From Cryptomeria japonica (taxonomy: Eukaryota > Streptophyta > Pinopsida > Cupressales > Cupressaceae): a stretch of DNA of 64,000 bases. Position numbers and translations under genes: made by a program. A model generated the notes under the pieces. The model was given only the letters and a program-made list of their open reading frames with translations. It made no database searches and had not been told where the DNA came from. Positions 1 to 12,040 of this stretch are shown in pieces; position 1 is the stretch's first letter, and each line of letters begins with the position of its first letter. The DNA is taken from the NCBI RefSeq assembly GCF_030272615.1, contig NC_081411.1, forward strand, positions 161,893,089 to 161,957,088. The letters run 5' to 3'.

Positions 1-1362
1 AAATGTGGAGTATAAAAATGGAACCAAGTATCTAGGACCTAATCCTACTCTCATGTACACACATTGGAATACGAAAGAGCCTAGGGAGATATCTCACTTT
101 GACTACTTCTTGTAGAGAAGAGATAGTCAAGGAATATCTCTTAGGGTTTATATTCCTTTGTTGCAATGAAGAGTAGATATGAAAAATATGAGGCCACAAT
201 CAACTATGCTAGGAGATGAGAAATGAAGCACACATAAACTGAAAATGCAGATTCTATCTGAACTATAACTGAGACACTAAAAGCATAACTAAAAAATGGA
301 TTCAAAGGTGCACCTGCTACTAAAAATTAGGGAAAACTAGGTAGGACTAGGGTGCCACACCCTGGTCCCTGTCTAGATAGGAAGATGGAACTCTAGATCT
401 GGGATCCTAAGGGCTTGAAATGCAGAACCACCACAGAAAAATGCAAAAATCTGTGGACCAAGGCATCGCGCCGTAGTCCTATCCTAGGGTGCCACGCTTT
501 GGTCCCTATGAAACGAGACCAAATTCTGAGGTTGGGTTTGTGTCTGTGTCTTCCATCGATTCCAAAAATCACAAATGACAACTACACTGCCTACAAGTGT
601 AATGTCCCCTTTCTAATCAACTTATGTTTGTAGAACAAAGGGTCAATCCCTATCTTTAGCAAGCTAAGTGAGGGCCCAAATATAGTTTTTCATCATCTCC
701 CAAATGCCTAGTAGTGTCAGGTGGTTATAGTCAAAATATGCAAGTGTTTAAAAGTTGCCAAGCTTTCATAATTCATTGTCCTAGCATGTCTTTCAAATTA
801 AGTCTAAACTCTCTTTGGTTCTAATTAGACTTTCAAACTTTATCATACCTACATGCATTTCCACCCAACTCTACTTCTCTATTCATATAAAAGTATTGAA
901 CTTATCCATCCTAGCATCCCTTTTCCTTGACCCTAACTCTTCTTCTTGTATTGATGGAGAATTATACTTCTTTGTATTGATATCCTTAAACTCAATCCTT
1001 AACAAGTGGCAATAGTCACGTGGTACTTTTGATCCTCAAACTCTAACATTTTCACATTTTTAAACTATTTACCTTAAACCCACCCTTTGCACAATTGAAA
1101 GTGTCATTAAATGGCCAATTTGACAATATAAGTTATCCACAAGGCATTCTCTTGCCTAGAAAATATTTTTCAAAATTAAGGACATGAATTTACATATAAT
1201 TGTAACTCAGAGGATGATAACATCCATGTTTCATTAATGTGATGGTTGAGGCTTGGTAATCATTTCAAAGGTTTTTGCAAGGTCTTCTTCACCCTACACA
1301 CACAAATCAAAAGATGTCATTAATGTTGATGATGTCAAGGCCAACATTCGAACAATCAAACC
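1..1362. other. Unassigned non-coding sequence
   Basis: I recognise no gene or element here. Open frames are short and match nothing I know. A short phrase, GTGCCAC followed by a TTGGTCCCT-like string, occurs twice (from about 352 and 489), which suggests an old internal duplication. The sequence is probably decayed repeat DNA. Confidence 0.5.

Positions 1363-1449
<87 letters not shown>
1363..1449. repeat. TA microsatellite
   Basis: About 85 bp of almost pure TA dinucleotides with one phase slip near 1387. The Tyr-Ile open frame that crosses it is an artefact of the repeat. Confidence 0.97.
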
Positions 1450-1452
<3 letters not shown>

Positions 1453-1499
1453 ATTTTGTTTTCATTTATTTAAGGACAACAAACCCTTTGACTTAGAGA

Positions 1500-1667
1500 T
1501 CCATCTCATATATTATTGAGTATAATAACGATAAGCACTTGTGGCATGCTTAACCTTGACATAAATATTAGTTAATTTACATCAATCCCTCTTAACTAGG
1601 ATGAAGGGGTATGTCCCTACATAGTTAAACTATAAATAAGGATGAGAACTCTCTGCTGTGTTATCAT
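1500..1667 (+). repeat. LTR relic interrupted by Tat element 1
   Basis: This stretch aligns by eye along its length with 25727-25900, sharing GATAAGCACTTG, CTTAACC, ATTAGTT, TGTCCC and a TATA-like CTATAAATAA. The TATA box about 40 bp before the end suggests the U3/R part of an LTR from another family. Element 1 inserted at its right edge. I could not find the continuation after 17582 with confidence. Confidence 0.6.
1663..1667. repeat. Target-site duplication ATCAT, left copy
   Basis: ATCAT immediately precedes the TG of the left LTR and is repeated exactly at 17578-17582 after the CA of the right LTR. Five bases is the usual Ty3/gypsy duplication length. Confidence 0.93.
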
Positions 1668-2454
1668 TGTAGAAACCCAAAATTGTCATGTCTAATTAAA
1701 TAAATATCTTTATTTATTTAATTATTCTAAGCCTAATTCTTCTATTAATTAAATAAATCTTTATTTATTTAATTAATTCATTTATCCTCTTCTAGCCTTA
1801 TTTCTCATTTAAATAAATACATTTATTTATTTAAATTATCATTTTCCTAAATTAAATAAATATCTTATTTATTTAATTGATCTCACTCCTTCTATTAATT
1901 AAATAAATCTTTATTTATTTAATTAATTCATTAAACTTTTCTACCCATGAAACATGTCATTCATCTCTTAATTCATACACTACCTACCCCTTTCATTATT
2001 TTATTATTTCTTTTACCTACCCTCTAATCATAGCTGACCTCCTTTTACACCTCTCAATCTTATCCCTCCATTTCATATCATGTCTTCTATTTAAGGAGAT
2101 ACTTCCTTCATTATCAAACCCTAATCACTTTTTTATGTACTTGACTACACTACGCTTTTGAGCATATGTGATCCTACTTGCAACCACATTCCGTTCTTTG
2201 TTGAGCTCTTGTGCACATAAAATCTGAGAGAAAATATATCAAGCAATATCAATGGAGATAGGAAGAATGGAGATTCAAACCCTATTGGACATGTGATGGT
2301 ATAATCTTTGTGATTTCATTTGATTTGCATTGTCTTAGGTAATCTTCATATGTTATGGTGGATCTTTGTTGTTGTTGGGCTAGGGTTTTGTGGTTGAATT
2401 CATTTAGCCTTTCAATATTATCATTATTATTGTTATCCATTTTCACCGTAAACA
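1668..2454 (+). repeat. Left LTR of Tat element 1
   Basis: A 787-bp LTR starting TGTAGA and ending ACA, the same length as its partner at 16791-17577. Its first 270 bp hold five AT-rich palindromes of the form AATTAAATAAA...TTTATTTAATT, at about 1694, 1745, 1808, 1850 and 1894, separated by C-rich spacers. A weak TATA-like TATTTAAG lies near 2087. Confidence 0.96.
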
Positions 2455-2457
2455 TTT

Positions 2458-2475
2458 TGGCACGCCCGATGGGAA
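2458..2475 (+). promoter_or_regulatory. Probable primer-binding site of Tat element 1
   Basis: TGGCACGCCCGATGGGAA lies three bases inside the left LTR, where minus-strand priming starts, and begins with the TGG complementary to a tRNA CCA end. I could not assign the tRNA with confidence. Confidence 0.7.
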
Positions 2476-2589
2476 ATGGATTTTTGTTAGATCTATGTTT
2501 TTTGCAGATTTTCCTAACCCTATATTATTGTTTTGTAAAACAATTTGGAGAATAACCTTGTGCAGCTAGGGTTTTGGACACAAAATCAA

Positions 2590-3440
2590 GATCTTGGAGA
2601 GATTTGATCATATCTCACAAACGGCTAGGAAATTTTGCAGCAAATTTTTTTTACAAGTTGAAGAAATTATCAGGAGCTCTCAATACAAAATTCAGAATTT
2701 TTAGAGCACATTTTCTATGAATTTTTTATGATTTTTGATAAAAAATTAATTTTGAGAGCAAATGAGAGAATTTTTTGGATTTTATTACATTTTTGGAAAT
2801 CACTCAGAATTATACATAGGATCTTTTCTTTGTGATTTTAATTTTGATGCAAAATATTTCCCTAAAAATCGGATCTTTAAAAATTAGGGTTTTTCCTTAT
2901 TTTGATCAGATCTCACAAACAGCTTTGAATTTTGGCATCAAATTTTTTGTACAAGTCAGGAAAAGTATCAGAAGGATTCAATAAAAATTTTAGAGTTTTT
3001 GGATCACTTGTTCAATTTATATGTATTTTTTATGATTTTTCATAAAAAAATTAATTTTGAGAGAAAATTAGCAAATTTTTTGGATTTTCTTACATTTTTG
3101 GAAATCTCTCAGAATTATACATAGGATCTATTCTTTGTGATTTTAAATTTGATGCAAAATTATTCCTCAAAAATCACATATTTAAAAATTAGGGTTTTGC
3201 ATTATTTTACTCATATCTCACAAACAGCTTGGATGTGTTGCAGAAATTTTTTTATGCAGGTTTGGAAGACCATCAAGACTCTCCAATAAAAATTTCAGAT
3301 TTTTTGGATTGATTTTGCATTTTATATGAATTTTTTTTTGATTTTTCATAAAAAATTAATTTTTGGAGTAAATTAGCAAATTTTTTGGATTTTCTTACAT
3401 TTATTGAAATCTCTTGAAATTTTATAGGTGGTATTTTTTT
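2590..3440 (+). repeat. Leader repeat, three degenerate copies of about 300 bp
   Basis: Three tandem units start with (G)ATCATATCTCACAAACGGCT-like text near 2605, 2905 and 3210. Each continues through GCA.AAATTTTTT, CAATA.AAA.TT..GA.TTTTT and a TTTTCATAAAAAATTAATTTTGAGA-like block cut short here. They are diverged and lie in the untranslated leader of element 1. I see no such triplication in element 2. Confidence 0.75.
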
Positions 3441-3739
3441 ATGATGAATCAGATCTTTGAATTGGTCAAAAAAATGCATTGTTGAAGGCCCCTATTTCAC
3501 AAAGTCTTTTGGATCTAAAATTTACCTAACTTGTGTGCTTACAGGAAGGGGTGATCATTTGAAACAATCCAAACTACTAATAAATATTTGTTGTAGGTCC
3601 TTGGCAAGGGTTTTTTTATTTTTATTGTGTGCCTTGTTTTCATAGACTAGCAAACACTTCAATTGGTGCACTAAAATTGAATCATTGTCTTTTGTGTCTT
3701 GACCAATAGGCTCTTTTTGTTTAATCTTTAGAGGGTCTG

Positions 3740-4290
3740 TCTTCCCATGTGGTCATTAGGACTACTAGTGAGAAGAGAACGACCCAAGTGGTAGCAAAAG
3801 AAAAGCCATCTTCTTCCAAACCACTATAAATAACTGTATTCGTGGTGAAAACTATGAATAACATGTGCTGATTAGTTCATACCGACACTATGTCTCCCCA
3901 TAAACTCGTTTGATCAAATTTATTTGATTAGTTGTAGGGCGTAACCCCTATCGGATGGGAGCCTTCTGTATTTACAGAGCTGAAAGTGCTGCATGTATGG
4001 CCACACGAGCGGATGCCCTTACTAGCACCTTTTTGTTTTAGAAGCCCAAATCCTTCTAGTTGTTGGGGCAGGAGGTCGGACCTCCGGTAGCGGCCCATGC
4101 ACATACGGTTCTTAGTAGAGATACAAAGTTCACCACAGGGAGTTTTCGTGGGGATTGATGCTTGGCTGACCCAAGAAGTGAGTGCCGAGGGTGGAGCCAG
4201 TGAGGTCAAGCATCTAAGTATCCACTCTGAATAGCGTAGCCTCGGGGGTAAAACCCCATGTGGGATCAACAACTATTGTCTTGGCCAGCC
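3740..4290 (+). other. GC-richer leader block shared in outline with Tat element 2
   Basis: This part of the leader is richer in GC than its surroundings. It shares local phrases with 41760-42130 of element 2, notably GAACGACC(C/T)AAGTGG followed by CCA(A)ACCACTATAA. A conserved leader block before gag could serve RNA dimerisation, packaging or splicing, which is inference. A 114-codon minus-strand open frame lies over it but has no counterpart in element 2. Confidence 0.5.
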
Positions 4291-4554
4291 ATAAGAATTG
4301 TGCTTGACTTATTTTAAACATTCAAACATTCAAGACCAAATAGCAAAACATTGTGTCTTTTGTGTCTTCAAGTCTATGCAAAACATTTTTACATCAAACA
4401 ACACACTTTTTATTGTTGTCATTTTGGAGTCTAAACACTTACAAACATTGGGTCTTCATCATCACTGTGTCCTCTTGTCACACAGTCAAACAGTCAGATT
4501 TGGTCACAACAAAATGACTTCACAGATTGGAAAAAATTGCACAAATTTTGCAGA

Positions 4555-4740
4555 AATGCGTGTGTCTGACATAATAGTGTCTGTGTTGTATAACCGCATC
4601 TATGAAGGGCAGAAATGCATCTGTGTTTCCAGAATCAACAGTGCATTTTACAAAAATCTCAAAAGCGCGTATGTGTTAAATAGAACCACGTCTACATCAG
4701 GAAATCGCATCTGTGAAGTATACAGGCACGTTTGTGATCA
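4555..4740 (+). repeat. Sense motif array GC(A/G)TCTGTG in the gag leader of element 1
   Basis: About eight degenerate copies of a GC(A/G)TCTGTG core, for example near 4580, 4599, 4620, 4670, 4691, 4710 and 4731. Most spacings are 19 or 21 bp. It ends about 480 bp before the gag start. The reverse-complement motif forms a longer array at 15998-16272, upstream of the antisense gene of the same element; one copy near 4615 and one near 16199 match over 12 of 13 bases in inverted orientation. Confidence 0.8.
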
Positions 4741-5223
4741 GAATTGAAAAAAAAACAAAAAAACTGTTATAGTCCAGCAAACAAACACAATCAGTTTCAG
4801 AATTCTTGAGCTTCCTAGGTTATTTCTCCAAGGTTCATTTAGCATTCAACCTGTGTCCATCATTGCTTCACACCTTACATTACATTCACATTTGTCTAAA
4901 CTTGAGTCAAAAGGTCACTTGCTTGTCCTCATCATACTTTGTCAACACACTACATACAACAACACTTTGCTAAGTGGTCCCTCATCAAGGTCTATCACCT
5001 TTGAGTCTCATTTGGTCTTACTTAGAGTCAAGGTCAACTTACCTCATCAAGAGAAACTATCCTCTCTTTGGAAGTCACACCTACTCTACTACATACATAC
5101 TTGGTCTTACACTTTGGACATTGCAAGTATACTTCGAATTCATTTACATTCCATCCAACCCTTGGTCTTCCATAATTTTTCCATTTTCATCTAGTCTAAC
5201 ACATCTCGGTCAATACCTAGTTC

Positions 5224-8143
5224 ATGGTTGAAACCCGTCTTCAAAAATATAAGAGAGAAACTAAAGAGGCTCAAGAGTCTGCGAACATGAGTTCTTATGA
5301 GTATGACAATGATATCTTTTTCAATTCTGATCATACTACATTACTTGACATGGATGCCTATAGAAACATTCCAAATGTTGAGAACATGGACACTACAAAC
5401 AAAAATGATACACACAATGACAATATGGACAACTTCTCTGTACATTCGACAGATGTGGAAGAATCCATTATGAATCCCCATTTCAATCAATTGGTTGAGG
5501 AAATAATGAGGAGGGATAGACAATACTTCTTACAAATGATGGCAAAAAGTGGAGCCAAGATACCTCATGATTTTGACATGTCTCAAATAATGGAAAATCG
5601 GCCTTTGCAACAAACTCACTCCAACATGGATCAAAGGAGACCTAATAGCAAAGGCAATAGAGGACCACATATGGTGCCTGAATCACCATCATCTTTGTTT
5701 CAAACCAAAGGTCCCACATACACATGGTCAAGCATACGAGACTCACCTTTGCAGACCAATATGGAGGTCTTATGCAGAAAAGTATACTCAATCACATACC
5801 AATGCTAAGGATCAACCACCAAAGCAATTGGATATTCAAAGGAATGCTCAAAATTTGGACACAAGGAAACCCCGTGTCAAATTTGGGGGCAACACATTAG
5901 AACATGAAATGCCTGTAGAGTATGGTATACATGAACACAATAGATATTTCGTTCCTCAACATGAATCTATACAAGGTGGTCTATATATGCAGCATCACTA
6001 TAGACCTCCTCCATATGAACATGTGTATGATAAATATCATCCATATATGCAACATGCTTCTCCTCCAATTGGTGCCTCAAGCATAGGGTATGGTCCAAGA
6101 AGTCGATCTCCACCTAAGAACAATTTGGAGCAACAAATCAGGGACTTACAAAAGAAAATGGAAGACATAAATACACCAAAGCCAACATACACAATGAGAG
6201 ACATATGTCCTTATCCATTTGACAAGAGCATTCCAATGCCTCCTTTTCCCACACACTTTGTGACGCCTAAGTTTGATAAGTATAGAGGAAAAGGGGATCC
6301 AAAGGCACACATAAGGTAGTTTTTCACAGCTTGCATTGCGATAGCAGCAGAAGAGACATATTTGATGAGATTATTCCCACAGAGCCTAGGTGATCAAGCT
6401 ATGGAATGGTTCTCCCAACTTCCACCTGGAATTAAGTCATGGGGTGACTTAGCTGAGGCATTTATTCAACATTTCTCCTACAACATAGAGACAGACATAT
6501 CAGTCACTACTTTGTGCAACACCAAGCAAAAAGAGGGAGAGTATTTTGCATCATTTTTACAAAGATGGAGGAATCTAGCCAGCAGATGCTCTTGTGAAAT
6601 TCCACAAAAACAAATGGTAGAAATGTTCACCCAAAATGTTAACAAAGAGATAGGCTATGATCTAAGAAAAGCTTGTTTGTCCACCTTCAAGGACGTCGTT
6701 GAAAAAGGCTTAGCAATAGAGAAGGTCCTAATTGAACAAGGAGTTATTAAGATATTCAAGGAAAACAAAGATGACTTTAAAGGAAAAGACAAGCCAAGAT
6801 TTTGGAATAAAAACAAGAACACAGTCAATGATGGTGTTGTTGATGCCAACACAATGCAACCCAAATTCATCTTTTCGGGATCAAGTTCTACAAACAATCA
6901 AGTGAATACTCAAACAACTTCCAGACCACGAAGGAAGTACATTCCATTGGGAGAACCACTTGAGTCAGTCTTCAATAAGCTAGTGGCAAACAAGGTAATT
7001 ACAGTTCCAGATTTTCCTCCATATGAACCAAAGGTTAAACCAAATTGGTGGAATGATGATGAATATTGTGAATTTCATAAGAGCAAGGGTCATAAGATAG
7101 GAAATTGTCATCGCTTGAAGAACATCATACAAGATCTCATTGATAGAGGTGACATTGAGATTGAGGGACACTCATTCAATCAAGAACATGAGATGTTTAA
7201 GGAACCATTCCCAAAGCATGACAAGGGAAAAGCTAAAGCCACAGATGACCAAACCAACTATACCAGAGCAACCTATAACTATGATTCAACTATCAATCAT
7301 ATCTTGATGGACAATTATGTCTCTACCATTATCATCAAGGACAAAAACCCTGAGAATTCTACCCAGCGACCCAAAATCATCCTAAGAGGCATTGGATCTT
7401 CTTCCGAACCTACTTCTGAATGTAATGTTACAACTCATCAAGGTAAATTCAATTTGCAAGGTTCTGCAGCTAAAAACACCGCTTCTTCATCAACCAAGCC
7501 TGAATACGACCTTGTAGAACAATTAGGGAAAACACTCGCGCTCATCTCCATCCTTGAGCTCTTATGCATATCCCCCACACATAAAGCCATTCTTGACAAA
7601 ATCTTGAGAGACACCACTATTCCTACTGATCTAAATGTGGACCAGTTTCAAGCCATGGTGGGATACCTTTCCATTCCACACTCCCTTACATTCACAAAAG
7701 CCGATGACGCCTCCGTAAGTCAGCCACATAATGCACCACTACACATTGAAGCCTTCATACACAAACATCGAATAAAACGAGTCCTGATAGATGAAGGAGC
7801 TGGTCTAAACATTTGTACATTGAGTACAATTAAACAATTGGGATATTCAGATAAAGCCATGAATTCTACAAACAAAATTACTATCAAAGCATATGATGAT
7901 GAAGAGCGTTCATCCAAGGGTACAGTCACCTTACCTCTCAGAGTTAGGCCAGTTACAAAGGATGTGGTTTGTCAAGTCCTAGATCTCAATCTCACATACA
8001 ACATATTGCTAGGACGTCCATGGATTCATGAGATGAGCTCAGTCCCATCTACATATCATCGATGTATCAAGTTCACACACAATGGAGTTGAAGTGACCGT
8101 CAAAGCTGATCCAAATCCATACATATATTGCAACAATTTGTGA
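5224..8143 (+). pseudogene. gag-pro: Gag and aspartic protease of Tat element 1
   Basis: A structural polyprotein of about 970 residues. The likely start is the ATG at 5224, before a basic N-terminus. A retrotransposon capsid domain spans about 6240-6600 (LMRLFPQSLGDQAMEWF, then CNTKQKEGEYF and FLQRWR). A Tat-type histidine/cysteine knuckle lies near 7065 (YCEFHKSKGHKIGNCHRLK). A retropepsin-like domain has IDEGAGLNIC near 7785 and ILLGRPW near 8005. The frame is broken by a frameshift near 5760 and a TAG at 6317-6319 where element 2 has Glu. The protease motif is Asp-Glu-Gly-Ala; element 2 has Asp-Gly-Gly-Ala and most relatives have Asp-Ser/Thr/Asn-Gly. Order and domains match element 2 closely. 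Confidence 0.9.
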
Positions 8144-8650
8144 CCTAGATCAAAAATAACAATTCCACTCAATCGACAAGCTATTCCTTCATCAGCATAT
8201 GTGGATCCAGAATCATTGAAAGCTTCTACATCCAAACACGCAGAGCTCAAAGACAAGTTCAAGATTAAAGACATGGGATGTGGTGAGTATATCTTTCATG
8301 TTGATCAACTCCCACTGTCTCCTAGCACAATTGGTCAACAAGAACAACCTAAAAACAATTTGCAATGTCAAGGAATTGGGTACAAAGCACCTAGTGTTGT
8401 GGCTACTAAGTCTAAATGCAAATCTCCTCTAGTGGTGCAAGCATCTCTTGATATCAATAGTCCTAAGAGTGGTCCAACGAATAATCTATTGAGTGTATTT
8501 CCAGCCCTCTTGAGAACTCTCATAGCCTTACCATTTCATCCATTCATTCCATTTCCACTCCACTTCCAGACTTGGATCAACAAGAATTACAAAAGCCCTT
8601 ACTCATTGGGGATCAAAAATCAAGCTTTGAAAAGAAAAATCTAAAAGTCA
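8144..8650 (+). pseudogene. Remnant of the protease-RT linker of element 1
   Basis: The frame 8201-8644 contains KFKIKDMGCGEY...QLPLSP, similar to QIKDQGMGEY...LPTSP in the linker of element 2 (about 46400-46470). This shows that pol once continued here. Similarity to element 2 stops near 8500-8650, and no G-patch or reverse transcriptase follows. Confidence 0.6.
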
Positions 8651-11640
8651 ATAATAAAGAAAAGTCCTTTAGTCTAAATCAAAATCAAAAGCTACTGGAC
8701 TCTGCAAAAATTAAATTCAAGGATAAAAATCCTATGAAGCAAAAAGAACAAGAGTTGATCTCCCCTAATATCAAAATAACTGGTGCAGGAGCACCTGAGC
8801 ACCTGAATGCTCCAATCCTAGCAGGTATAACTTTTTATTGCAAATTAAGCATGTGTGTTTATTTTATGCTTCTATTAGGTTTAATAGGTTTTTTTTGTGG
8901 TGTAATAAGGTTTGGAACTCATTTTGTGAGTTTCCAAGATTTTTTTTGGTTTTTTGCTCGGTAGGCTAAAAATTGTCAATTTTGGGTCCAAATGAGCATT
9001 TTTGAATTTTTGATGTTGTACAGCCTTGAAAGGAATTGGAGAATGTTTATTTAGTGTTTCTAAATGATTTTGAGTCATTGGTTTGAGTGCCAAATCACCG
9101 GAAGTCAAAATGCAATTTTTGAGCAATAAAAGTTGTCAAAAAGTTGTCAAAAGTTGTCAAAAAAGTGGTTTTTGGTGGTTTTGGTTAGTTCTAGCCTGTA
9201 CCTGTCCATACAAGGGCTTCAACAAGTTGGCACATTTATATAAACCATGTTCCAATCATTGTATGCATTGTTCATTTTGGAAAATTAAGAGAAATACTTA
9301 TTTTGGCTTCATTTTTGTGAGTTTTTAACTAATTTTCTGCACTTTTGAGAGTACAGTCCGTACCATGGCTCCATGAGTCCATACTACTCCTTTTTTTCAT
9401 TTTTGTGATCTCTCTTTATGTTTTAGTAGTGATCTCTTATCTTTTCTTGGGGTTTGGAACAAGTTTTGTTTGAAGTGCTCTTGAGAAAGGCATTGTTTTG
9501 TGGTTCCAATGGAAGATCATTCATGGTCCTACTAATTTCTTCAAAGTCTCTTCATCCATGGCTTTGAGGGAATTTTTTGGATCTTTACATACTATACCAT
9601 ACATCCATTTTCCTTTTCTAGCAATGTACAAGTGTTTGTAAGTCCATGGCAAGTGTGTGAAGTGAGCAACTTGGCTTGGGTATTCTCAAATTTGTTTAAA
9701 TGGTACTTTGTTGTTCATAGCATTGTACCTTGAAATGTTAAAGAAGAAACAAGTTGGCAAGAGACAGTATTGTGCTTTACCATCCTTGTCTCTCTCATGA
9801 CTTGGTTGGAAGCAAGAGGCAAAGGTGTAAAACGGACTGCAAAACAGTGAGTCACTGTTTCATTATTAGATCCTCATTGCCAACTTCTCTAAATGGATAG
9901 TATGAAATGATGCATTCCTCTTTCTTGCATCATGAAAATTTATTTGTAAGTGGTTTCAATGTTGAGATGACAAGTTACACAAATTGATTGTAAAGGACCT
10001 AAATAAGGATCCTAAAACAATGTACTTTTTGTCACAGTCATATAAGGTTGTCTTGATTTGTGTCATCCTTTAAGTATTCAAACCTTCAAGATATTTGAAG
10101 AGGATAAATGCATTATTCTATCATGCCTTTAACACCTTCTTGCAGGCCAAGGACAGAGTAAAGAAGCAAACAAAACATAGAAAGGAAGTTGCTGTCAAAA
10201 ATGCACCTTATTGCTGTCAAAAATGCAGTGTTGACTGTGTATGAACAACAGTTATAAAATCCTTTCTTATTTGTTGTGCATGGTGTTCCAACTGATGTCA
10301 AACCATTTTTTACATCCCTAATTATCATACTTTAATTGTGTTTGGTTTATCAAGGCTCAAAATGTATGCAAAATCTTTAAGCCATTGCTGTCCCAGTCAT
10401 CTAGACTATTTTTCTGTGTAAGGGCAGCAGTGTGGCACTTGTTTGATATAATGAAAATATTAGAAGATAAGATTTAAATCTTTGGAGGTGTTTGGAATAT
10501 GTTAAAGCAAGGATTGAAGCATTTAATTTGGCCTAGTATCATGAAGAAAACTTTTAAATTGAAAACCCTCACTAAAACTTTCAAAAACCCTTGAAAAGTG
10601 CCTATTTTGTGGGGTAGCACTAAAACAGTCCGTACAGTACTTGCCATAGAAAAAATCCTTGAGATTCCAACATCAAATGACCACATCTCCAAGGGTTTTC
10701 CATGAAGTACAATAGATTGAGCAGGGTGAACAAATTTCACTAAAAACTAGGGCTAATTCTAGTAGCCTTTTTGGAGCAAATTTGACCAATTCATGAAATC
10801 GGTAAGGAAGGGGAAGCAATTGGTTATTTCAAATCATCAAAATTGATGAGTAGAGACCTGAGATACCCTACTACAATATCCAAAGCATTGTAACCCTACG
10901 CTCTTTGCATCCAATTGACAAATTTCCATTCTTGAGAAGTGAAGGATAGTCATCATACCTTGCAGACCTATCTAGATGCTCAATCAATAGATTAATATGA
11001 TTGAAATCCCTAAAGGAGAAAATAAGATTAGGTAAACCATGGTTCTCCAACAGTTGCCCATTCTGGGAAGAGAGGAGATTCAGCTAGTTGGACAACCAAA
11101 CTTGTTCATTTTTGGTGACACTCAAGAGGACCTCATTTCAGACTTGAATGACTTAGCATGGAAGGTAAGGAGGAGTCATGTCCAATACAATAGGGTGCAA
11201 GCAGTGTTGAATAGAGAGGAGGAGATAGGAGAAAGGTTTAGAAGAATCCCATTTGTGCCTAGGGATTGATTTGGGAAGAACATTGAGAACAAAAGCCCAC
11301 CAACCTCAAAGAAGACTAACTTCTATTCTACCTCCTCATCAATAACTGGGGGCAAAAGTTCTAAAATTTCAAGTCAAAAAGCATACTTGTTGATCCTAAG
11401 TCTCCATCATGCTATCCTACTTTCACTTCTTTTCACAATCACAAGCCTTCATTCCTCATCCACTTGTTCCACACATCCATCCCCTTTTTGCGATACATCA
11501 TGGACCTTTAATGGATCTTCCTCGAAGGAATTTGTTATCAGGGATGCCCAAACTTCTTTAGGTGACACGCATACGGCCTTGTGTAGTCCACACACTAGTA
11601 ATTCTATCTCAGTTTCTTTATCAAGGAAGACAGTCACTCA
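8651..11640 (+). other. Unrelated segment occupying the place of RT, RNase H and integrase core
   Basis: About 3 kb of AT-rich sequence where a complete Tat element has reverse transcriptase, two RNase H domains and integrase. I find no pol motif on either strand. Pieces resemble 29650-30260: GGTGCAGGAGCA at both starts, runs of AAAAGTTGTC and a GTACAGTCC(G/A)TAC phrase. An open frame at 11039-11269 (76 residues) and one at 11387-11758, whose end is the integrase C-terminus, match nothing else I know. It may be a fill-in from another LTR family acquired with the pol deletion. Confidence 0.55.
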
Positions 11641-11905
11641 AGATACACATCATTCAGCCAAGGAACATCACAACTATAATCATAAAGTCAAGCCTTGCAC
11701 ATTTGAAGTAGGTGATTTGGTTCTTAGAGAAAATCCTAAAAATCAGCAAGACATATAAAAGAAGGGCAAGTTTGAACCAAATTGGCTTGGTCCTTACATC
11801 ATTACAATAGCATATGGATCTGGGGCATATCAGCTCTCAACTATAGAAGGTGAACCTTTGGAGAATCCTATCAATAGCATGCACCTTTATAGGTTCTACA
11901 CATAA
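11641..11905 (+). pseudogene. Integrase C-terminus of Tat element 1
   Basis: Reads YNHKVKPCTFEVGDLVL, then KFEPNWLGPYIIT, then GSGAYQL and ends HLYRFYT before TAA at 11903. This is the GPY/F-type end of a Ty3/gypsy integrase and matches the end of gag-pol in element 2 (50938-51170) almost word for word. A TAA at 11756-11758 interrupts it, where element 2 reads Asp-Arg-Glu. It marks the right edge of the internal pol deletion. Confidence 0.9.
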
Positions 11906-11924
11906 CTCTTTGGAATATCCTAAT

Positions 11925-12040
11925 TCAAAAAAATACAAAAAAAAAAAAAAATTTAAAAATACAAAAAAAAAAAAAAATTCAAAAATACAAAAAAAAAAAA
12001 AAATTCAAAAATACAAAAAAATTATAAAACAAAAAAAATC
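11925..12040 (+). repeat. A-rich minisatellite
   Basis: Runs of 11-14 A separated by TTCAAAAATAC-like spacers, four copies at about 28-34 bp, just after the integrase stop. Element 2 has an A-rich stretch at the same place (51185-51260), so it may belong to the pol 3' untranslated region. Confidence 0.8.

Noticed and set aside
1275-1496. 73-codon open frame
   Set aside because: Two thirds of it is Tyr-Ile from the TA microsatellite.
3928-4272. 114-codon minus-strand open frame in the element 1 leader
   Set aside because: No family recognised and no equivalent frame in the matching leader block of element 2.
4298-4747. 149-codon plus-strand open frame over the element 1 leader array
   Set aside because: The 19/21-bp steps do not keep one reading frame, the frame has no counterpart in element 2 and no recognisable domain.
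10474-10740. 88-codon minus-strand open frame in the segment that replaces pol
   Set aside because: No motif recognised, and neighbouring frames of similar length occur on both strands.
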